Assembly (NCBI RefSeq): GCF_000485595.1
Contig: NW_014577836.1
Span: 53,427-83,106 of the forward strand
DNA length: 29,680 bases
Direction: 5' to 3'
From: Priapulus caudatus
Taxonomy: Eukaryota; Priapulida; Priapulimorpha; Priapulimorphida; Priapulidae
The position numbers and the translations under genes were made by a program. Shown piece after piece: positions 8,079 to 16,700 of this stretch (within the stretch, counting starts at the first letter, position 1; the number at the start of each line of letters is the position of its first letter). The notes under the pieces are model-generated. The model ran no database searches. It had not been told where the DNA came from and saw only the letters and a list, made by a program, of their open reading frames with translations.

Positions 8079-11000
8079 CTGTTAAGGTCGGCGAGTAGTT
8101 TGCTGAGGTAGGCTTCCACATCTCCATCGATGCCGGACAACACTAGATCGTCCAACCCTCCCTCCTCCTCCTCCTCCTCCTCCTTTACCTCCTCCTCCTC
8201 CTCCTCCATCGACGCCGGCTTCCCCTCCGCGCAGGAGGGAGGGGCGCGTCCTCTCCTGCGCTTCCCCCGCGGGGAACGACGCTTCGTGAGCACGCGGCGG
8301 CGTCTGCCTCCCCGCGCGGTCCCCGTCGTCGCGGCGACGAACGCGGATATCTGCTCGCGCTCGGTGCGCAGCGCGTCCAGCTCGTCGCGCACGAGGTCGT
8401 CGATGTCGTCGCCGTCCGTCTGCTCCCGCCATGGCGCCAGCCGCCCACTCACGAGCTCACAGTACTGCGCTCCTCCTCCCTCCTCCTCCTCCGCCTCCGC
8501 CTCCGCATCCTCCTTGGAGCGGCGGGAGTTGCTCCTTGTTCTCCGGTCAGTGTTTTCTGACGGGGTCGCGGCGGGGGCGTCGACGCGTCTGCGTTTGCGG
8601 CGCCCCGCGGTGACGCCCTCCCCGCTCACCAGGGTGTCGTCAGAGGCGGCTTCGGACGCCGGACGGGTTCCGCCGCTAGGGGGCGCCTGGTGGTCGCGCA
8701 GCCAGTCGTCGAGTCTGTCGTCCGGTGGCGCCCCCTCGTCGGCGCGCGACTTCCCGTACGCGATCACAAACTCGTCCGCATCCGGCTGCCCCCGGAGGGC
8801 GCCACCGTCTGCGAGCCAGACGCCGTCGTCGTGCGTGACGTCGCGTGGGGTTTCGCGCCGCCAGGGGGCGCTGGCGTGGGCGTCGTAGAAGCTGCGGTCG
8901 TCGGCGGTGAAGGTCGCGTAGTAGAGTTCCTCCGCCTGGTCGTGGAACGATCGCTCCAACGCCTCGCAACACGTCTCCGCCTCCTGCAGAGAGGGGGCGC
9001 TGCTGATGTCTGCCCGTGGTGTGGTGGTGCCACGAGTCTCCGCTCGCGGCGTGGGGGAGCCAGAAGTGTCTTCCCGTGGTGTGGGGGTGCTGGTAGTTTC
9101 TGCCAGTGGTGTGAGAGCATTGATGGTGGTTGTCTCTAGTGTAGGGGCGCCGGAGCTCTCTTCCCGTGAATGGTGTGGAATAGAAGCGTTGCTAATGTCT
9201 TCCCACTGTCTGGATGAATTGGTGGTGTCCTGTGTGCCGGTGTTGTCCTGTGTATCGGTGTTGTCCTGTGTGCCGGTGTTGTCCTGTGTATCGGTGGTGT
9301 CCTGTGCGCCGGTATTGTCCTGTGTGCCGGTGTTGTCCTGTGTATCGGTGGTGTCCTGTGTGCCGGTGTTGTCCTGTGTGCCGGTGTTGTCCTGTGTGCC
9401 GGTGTTGTCCTGTGTACCGGTGGTGTCCTGTGCGTCCGTAGCTGCGGTGGCGGCGGGGCGACGGATGCTCTTGTGATTCTCAAGCAGCTGCAGCGAGGGC
9501 CACGTCTGCGTCCCGCGGCGCCTCCTGTTGGGCCGCGTCATCGCGGGGTCCGTCTGCACGCCCGCGTCGCGACGCAGCATCCCAAACTCGCTCACCATCC
9601 CCACCCCTGCCCTCGCCCCCGCGTCGGCGGGGCGTGCGGCGGCGGTGGCGCCCCCGTACAGCGTGCTGGCGCCGGCGAAGTCCGCGGGCGTGCGCGGCGG
9701 CGCGTACTGCGTGCACGCGTCCGCGTATGTACACAGCTCGTCGTCGTCGCACTGCGTCGCCGCGGCAACCGCGCAGCTTCCTCCTGCCGGATGCTGCTGC
9801 CGCGGGAAGTGGACAAAGGAGAAGACGGGAGCGTCGGGCGATGCGCGGCGCCCCCTAGGCTCGTCCTCGCTGCTCACGTCCTCGTTGGATATCGCCTGTA
9901 GGAGGCGCCGGCTGTCAGTCATCACGCCGGACAGCTCCATCCATCGCTGCGTCGGCTCCGGGTGTCGCACCGCGGCAACACCTAGCGGCGGATCAACGTC
10001 CGTCGCAGGCATCATTGCCACGGCGGCGCGAAGCTCGCTGTTGCCTAGCAACGACTCGGCAGTGACGTAGTCGGCGTCGGATGCTGCGGAGCTCTGGTAC
10101 ACGAGAGAGCTGTCTGCGTCGCTGCTCACCGCGGCGACGTACCGCCAGGGGGCGCTGGGCGAGAGCGACGCGAGCAGGCCGACGGTGTAGGCGGAGTCTC
10201 GCGACGCGCACCGACCTTCCGCTGACCTCTCCTCCTCCGACCACGACACCGTCTTCTTGCGGCGCCACTGTGCACCGGCGCCCCTTGCCGGGAGACTTGC
10301 GCTGAGTGTGTCATCGTCGGGGGCGACGGCGGCAGATGCTGCGGGGGAGGGACGGCGGGAGCGCGCGGTGCAGCCGCGGTCCAGGCTCTGCGTGCTCGCG
10401 AATCCCTCGTCGTCCGGCCAGTTGACGAACACGTACGTGATGCTGTCGGCCGACCCCGCCCTGATGCTGTCGCCGTGGCGACTGCGTGGCCGCTCCCCCG
10501 CATCCTCTTCCGTGATCAGTCTTCCGTCTGCAGACGTCGTCCGCGTCCAGTGACGGTCCTCCTTCGCGCTGCCGGCGGTGGCGCCCTCTGTGGACGCGGC
10601 GCGTGGCTTGGCGCCGCGTCGCTCGGCGGCGCGCGACCTCGCTGCGATCTCGGCAGCGCCACCGTCGTCGCCGTCGGGGAAGAGGTTGGCGAGTTCGTCA
10701 CTCTTGTTCGACACGATCCGGTGTTCGGTCTCTAGCATCGCGCGGAATCTCTCCATGTACCCGTCCAACCCTCCTGCCGCATCCTCCGCGGCATCCTCTC
10801 CCTCAGCCTCCGCGACGGGGGTCGTCAGCGACGCCGGCATCGTCCACCGCGGCGCGCGCGCCACCAGGGGGCGGTTCACGATCGCAGCAATCTCGGGCGG
10901 CAGCTCGACGGCGGCGGATGCGGTGTGGGGGAGGTCGACGGACGCGAGGGAGGAGTCGAGGGAGGAGGAGATGTCGGAGGGAGGGAGGGCGGTAGGGCTG

Positions 11001-13363
11001 GGGAGCGGGGAGAGGACGATGTTGTCGATCGGAGACAGAGACACGTCTCCGTACGTGGAGTCGCCGCCGCAAGACGCCGATACATCGTCGTCGTTTTCGT
11101 CATCGAGCGGAGGCAGAGTGAGGCCCCGCGGACGCTGCAACGATATCGTTAGTGACTGGGAGGACAGCGTCTCTCCCTCGCGGCTGCTGTCGTGCTGGGG
11201 TGTCTCTCTCACGATCATCTGCTGCTGCTGCTGCTCAAGGGGTGTCCCTCTCACGGCTGTCACACTCGCTTCCTCCGCACTCACAGAGAGCGTGTCGGTG
11301 AATGACACACTGTCTGCTTGCCACGTCGTGAATGCTCTGATGTTTCGTTGCATCTCGCGGGATTGCATCTGGCCATCTTGCACATTGCATTGCCGTGGCG
11401 TCGAAACTGCGATGGCTTGTCCCACGTCGAACGAGGCATCCTGTGGTCGCCACAACGACGGGGCATTGAAGGCTCGCATCCCGGCTGCAGGGATGTCATC
11501 TGGCTGGGGCTGCTGCATCGATGCTGCGATACCGTCACCTGCCTTCAACGAGGCATCTCCTGGTTGCCATGTTGATGATGGCTCGGAGGCTTGAGTCTCC
11601 ACTAACGAATCCTCATCCTGTTGCCATGGCGATGCGGAGTCCACGGCTAGATTTTGCTCGCGCGAGGCATTACATTGTTGCCACGGCAACGAGGCACTGA
11701 TGGATTGTGCTCCCTCGAACGATACGTCGTTATGTTGCCATGGTGATGAAGCATCGATGATTTCGGCTTCAGTAAGAGAGACTCTGTTTTGTTGCGGCGA
11801 CAATGAGGGTGCAATGAAAAGTTCATCGTCTAACGCGGCATCGTCTGGTTTCCCTGGTGAGGAGATCCTAGCATCTTGCTCCTCCTCGGACCAAGCGTCG
11901 TGTTGTTCCCGTGGCGACGAGGCACTGATTGCTTGTGCTCCGTTGAACGATACGTCGTTGTGTCGCCATGGCAATAAAGGGCTGTCAACTTGAGGCACGG
12001 CAAGACTGATCTGGTCTGGTTTCGATGCTGACGATGTTCCAATAGCTTGCTTGTCATCTGAAGATGCTTCACCTGGTTGCCGTTGTGATGAAGCACAGAT
12101 GGTATGTGCTCCCTCGAATGACACGTCGCTTAGTTGCCATGGTGACAAAGCACTGATAACTCGAGGCTCTGTAAGTGAGACGTCATCTGGTTGCCAAGGC
12201 GATGAGCTTCCACTCGTTTGTTCATCCTCCGCCGATGCATGATCTGGTTTCCGTGGCGATGAAGCTACGAAGGTTTCACCAACAGCATCATGAGATGACG
12301 TCACATATGTTGCTATCGGACCTAACGTGTTGAGGGGGGAAGGTGTAAATCCCATGTCCTCAGCCCCAGCATCCCTCTCCTCTTCAGCCTCCTGCTGCTC
12401 TTCATCAACATCTTTCTTATCTTCAGCCCCCAGCTGGTCTTCACCAGCATGCCACTCCTCATTCCTAGCATCCCTGCACTCTCCTTCGTCCTCCCATTCC
12501 TCATCCCTAGCATCTCTCTCCCCATCCCCAGCATCCCACTCATTACTAGCATGTTTTTCTTCATCCCCAACCTCCTCCTTCTCAATCCTAGCTTCCCTTT
12601 CCTCGTTTGCAGCATCCTCCTCACCTTCAGAATACCACTTATCCACAGCATCCCTCTTCTCATCCCCAGCATCCCACTCCTCATTCCTAGCATGTTTTTC
12701 CTCATCCTCCTGCTCCCCATCGCTGGCTAGGTAGATGTCATCGTCGAACGTGTAATCGACGTCCGTGCTGCACTTGTTCACGTCCGCTACGTTGGGCAGC
12801 GACGACGGCAGACCCGGTCGCCATGGCGACGCCGCGCCGCCGTCGTCCGGCAGTCTGAGGTTGCCGAGCGACGAAAACGCGCGGCCGAGCGAGCGGTTGA
12901 CCTCCACGACCGCCTCGCCGACCTTTGACCCCGACGAGGAGAGTGTTTGCTCGCTGACCCAGCCGTCGACGCGCGGTGCGGTGAAGTGGGGGGAGGAGGC
13001 GGGGAGGAGCGAGCGATGGTAGCCGCCGCTGCTGCGTTCCTCATTTACTAATGACGGGAATTCTGCATCGTCCCACCATTCGGGCATCGACAACGAAGCC
13101 AGTCCTTCTCTAGTGACGTTAGGTTGTCTAGCCAACACAACTGCTGCATCTGTAGTGTCATCCAGGCTGCTTACATCAGCATTAGGTTGTCTAGCCAACA
13201 CACCAGCTGCATCTGTAGTGTCATCCAGGCTGCTTACATCAGCATTAGGTTGTCTAGCCAACACACCAGCTGCATCTGTAGTGTCATCCAGGCTGCTTAA
13301 CAGTCGTTGATGGTTGCCTACGTGATGCGTCAGCCTCTGATACATCATCCACGCTGCTTCCAT
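8079..13363 (-). CDS. Giant exon, 3' half: disordered multi-repeat acidic protein with basic NLS-like clusters
   Basis: This open frame of about 1,761 codons ends at the donor AACAG/GTAGGT (8079) and feeds the exon at 5066-5248. In order it has: three 21-residue units (SSLDDTTDAAG...ARQPNADV); a Glu/Asp-rich block with ARNEEWDAGD-like units (12345-12730); about fourteen 19-residue units of SPWQxxDVS type (11490-12320); a helix GGLDGYMERFRAMLETEH (10719-10776); the motifs YVFVNWPDD (about 10420) and FSFVHFP (about 9815); AGVQTD and RGTQTW (9500-9560); twelve six-residue TGTQDN units (9221-9438); and basic clusters GRRKRRRVD (about 8579-8605) and RRRRVLTKRRSPRGKRRR (8246-8310). It ends in a poly-Glu tract and GDVEAYLSKLLADLN. 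The upstream boundary at 13363 is only where the frame breaks; the exon probably continues to 18.6 kb. Family not recognised. Composition predicts mostly disorder. Confidence 0.8.
9221..9438 (-). repeat. 18-bp coding minisatellite, 12 units (TGTQDN)
   Basis: Twelve units of about 18 bp encode T(G/D)(T/A)QD(N/T). The period stays a multiple of three, so the frame is kept. The TQD pattern resembles dynein light-chain (LC8) type TQT ligands, but the third T is replaced by D. Confidence 0.93.
11490..12320 (-). repeat. 57-bp coding repeat (19-residue SPWQxxDVS unit), about 14 copies
   Basis: The 19-residue unit aligns as S-P-W-Q-x-x-D-V-S-(F/L)-x-x-A-x-x-I-x-A-S, with copies 19 residues apart for at least a dozen units. 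At DNA level each unit carries GTTGCCATGG-like sequence on the plus strand, from the PWQ codons. An 800-bp stretch is repeated at 20221-21020. Confidence 0.88.
13119..13308 (-). repeat. 63-bp coding repeat, three nearly identical units
   Basis: Units start at 13119, 13182 and 13245, exactly 63 bp apart, and encode 21 residues (RQPNADVSSLDDTTDAAG plus VLA). Nucleotide identity between units is very high, implying recent duplication or gene conversion. The protein sequence is related to the neighbouring 60-bp unit (RQPTNDGTSLDDVSEADASP). Confidence 0.92.
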
Positions 13364-13715
13364 CGTTGGAGTTGTCTAGGTGATCGTCAGCCTCTGACAT
13401 CATCCAGGCTTGTTCCATCGTTGAGGTTGCCTAGGTGATGCGTCAGCCTCTGAATCATCATCCAAGGCTGGTTCCATCATTGATAGGTTGCCTAGGTGAT
13501 GCGTCAGCCTCTGATACATCATCCAGGCTGGTTCCATCGTTGGTAGGTTGCCTAGGTGATGCGTCAGCCTCTGATACATCATACAGGCTGGTTCCATCGT
13601 TGGTAGGCTTGCCTAGGTGAGCGTCCAGCCGTCTGATACACTCATCCAGCGCTGGTTCCATCGTTGGTAGGTTGTCTAGGTGATGCGTCAGCCGCTGATA
13701 TATCATCCGGGTCGC
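13312..13715 (-). repeat. 60-bp coding minisatellite with frame-breaking indels, seven units
   Basis: Units start near 13312, 13371, 13427, 13486, 13546, 13606 and 13669. In the intended frame a unit reads RQPTNDGTSLDDVSEADASP (20 residues). Spacing varies from 56 to 63 bp because of single-base insertions and deletions. This shifts the frame and separates the two giant open frames. Clean units at 13486 and 13546 show that the natural period is 60 bp, which keeps the frame. Confidence 0.88.
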
Positions 13716-16700
13716 TGCCATCATCGTCCTCTGCTATTGCGGACAGCGATTCCCCGTGAATCCCACTGTGAGTCTCTCTCCCGTCTCTGGCAGCTGCGCT
13801 TCGTTGCCCCGCATCACGAGGGAATCCAGCATCGTCGTCGTCGTCGTGGTCGGCGAGGGTGAGTGTGGGCGAGATGGCTTCTTCAGATATTGGAAGCAGA
13901 GACGCCGGCGACGCGTGTGGCACATTACACGGCGCCATGGAACCGTCAAGCAACACGGAACCATCGGGGAATGACATGGAACCTTCGGGAAACGGCGCAG
14001 AACCGTGGATGAACGACGTGGAACCGTCGTAGGAACCGACGCGACGAACGTCCGCTAGACAGCTGATGGTGATCTCTCCCTCGCGACGATCGAGCGAGCG
14101 ACTCACGGCGAGTGTCGGCAGGCTGTACTCGGCCTCCGACGACCCCTCCGTATCGCTGTCCGGCTCGGTGGCGCCCTCTTCCTCCTCGCTGCCGCACCGC
14201 CCGTGCGTAGGTGGCGCCGGCGTGCTTCGCTGAGACACGAGGCTGTGCTCGGACGCGGCACTGCTATCGTCATCGTCGTCGTCATCGTCGTCGTCGTCGT
14301 TGTCGTCGTCGTCGGAGGTGTCACTGCTGGGCGTGGCAATGCGGCGGCCGTCCTCTGAGCTGGTGTCGCCGTTGTCACGCGGCTCCGGTGTCTCGCTGCT
14401 ATCTGTCGTGTTGTCTGTGGTGCTATCTGTACTGCTGTCTGTTCTACTGCTATCTGTGTTGCTGTCTGTCCTGCTGTCTGCCCTGTTTGATTTACTGTCT
14501 GCCCTGCTGTCTGGTCTGCTGTCTGTTCTACTGCTATCTATGTTGCTGTCTGCCCTGCTGTCTGTCCTGCTGCTGCCGGTAGTGGCAGAGATACTGTCTG
14601 TAGTGGTTGGCTCGTGGTCAGATATGTACTGGTATTCTTCCATCTCGCTTCCTGACGTGGTGCCATCTGGTGTGTACACACTGCGGCCGGTGTCGCCACC
14701 TGATCTGCGCAGTCTGGTCTTAACACCGCCACCTGGTGTGTCAGCTCTGCTGTCACTGTCGCCACCTGGTGTGTCTGCTCTAGTGTCAGTGTCGCCACCT
14801 TGTGTGTCGGCTCTACTGTCAGTGTCGCCACCTTGTGTGTCGGCTCTACTGTCAGTGTCACCACCTGGTGTGTCAGCTCTGCCTTCAGTCTCGCCACCTG
14901 GTGTGTGTTCTTGAATCACACGTTTGCTAGCGATGACATCATCTGTTAGACCTGCTGCTTGAATTTCTTCATCATGGAGACGATCACTGGACTTCTCACG
15001 GGAATGGTCAAGAAAGTGGTCAGTAGGCTGTTCCAGGGACTGGCCAAGAGAACCGTGAATAGGGTTTTCCAGGGACTGGTCAGTGGCATTATTAAGTGAC
15101 TGGTCAATGAACTGGACGAAGGGTTGGTCTAGTGAGTGGTCAATCAGTTTGTCTAGGCATTGATCAAGGGCGATGTCAAGGACAGTCGGTGCGTCCGTGT
15201 CCGCGGCCTGGTCTCGCTCGAGGCTCGGTGGCGCCCCCTTGTGGCTCGCATCAACGGCCAGTGCTTCGAACGGCGATGATTCTGATTCATCGGTGGAGAA
15301 CGACGTTCCTAGGGCTTCGTCCGCTTCCACATCCCGTGCTCCTCCATCCCTCAGCATCCCGCCGCTCGCCGGCCGAGCATCCCCCGTGAGAGCATCTGCG
15401 GAGAAGGTGGAGGAAGCCATGTTCGCTTCGGCGTCTCCCATCAGGATTTCCTCTAAGTGAGAGGGAGGAGGAGGGAGAGGAGGAGGAGAGAGAGGAGGAG
15501 AGTGTTCTCCTATGTGAGAGGGAGGAGGAGGGAGAGGGGGAGGGGAGCGTTTTCCTAGGTAAGAGGGAGGAGGAGGGAGAGGGAAAGGGGATCGTTGTCC
15601 GTCCATCGTGCCGTCAGTCGTGCCGTCGTCGGCGGTGTCAGTCTCTGTCATGGCAGTCTCATTGCCATCGTCACGGTCATCGTTTACATCGTCATCATCA
15701 TGGTCCTCGTCGCCGCCGCGGTCATCGTGGTGGCGGTAGTCACCACCGCCGTTCTTGGTAAATGTGTTGTTCAGGTCATCACCATCATCATGGTTGGCCA
15801 TCCCACAGTCATCGTCAGCTTCATCGCGCTCCGTCAGGACATATCTCCTCGCGGTGTCAACTAAACCTGCCTTATTATCATCATCATTTTCATCATCATC
15901 ATCATCGTCCATGCCGCGGTCATCATCATCATCATCCATGCCATGGTCAGTATCAACGTTATCGCGCTCCATCACTCTGTTGATGTACTCTCTCATGGTG
16001 TAGTCCAGACCTGCATCATCATCATCATCGTCCTCGCTATGGTCACCATCATCATCATCACCGTCCATGCCACGGCCATCGTCGTGGCTATCAACGCCAT
16101 GGTCAACATCGTCACTGTCATTAACATCCATGCTGCAATCATCATTGTCACCACCGTCTATGCGGTCCCCATCATCATCATCGTCGTCGTCGTCGTCATG
16201 CATCAGGCTGCCTATGTAGCGCGTTATTGTCTCATCCAGCTCTCCCTCGGCCGCCGCCGCAGCCGCTGCGTCGTAGCGATGCTGCAACGCACGGAAATAA
16301 TCCCCGATGTCAGCGTCCCCCGCCACACCGCGCGGCGTTGACCCCCCACCGCCGCTCGACCCGCCTGAGGTCAGGAGGTCGTCGGGCGAGGTCGCGAGGT
16401 CGCGAGGGTCGAGCGACGAGCCATCGTCGTGGCTCGAGAAGAGAGACGTGGAGGCGGAGGACTCCATGGAGGACGCGCGGGACATCGCGGACAGCGACCG
16501 TGGCGCCCCCGCGAGGCGTGCAGATCGCGGTGACCTGAAGTAGGGGGAGGCGTCCCCGCCACCTTCCTCTGTCGCCTCGTCCGACTCCTCCTCCTCGTCC
16601 GCGCGGCGCGCTCCCTCGCTGTGTGAGGAAGCGGGATGGCATCCTCCGAGTGCCACAGCCTCCGTACCGCCCCTCTGCATCGTTAGTGGCTTGTTGATTG

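Noticed and set aside
13119-13715. CRISPR-like array of 60-63 bp units
   Set aside because: Units are contiguous coding repeats without unique spacers, in an animal gene.
15660-16210. Shell-matrix or biomineralisation protein because of poly-Asp
   Set aside because: No signal peptide, and the same protein carries nuclear-type basic clusters and Glu, Ser and Gln tracts. Asp richness alone is not specific.
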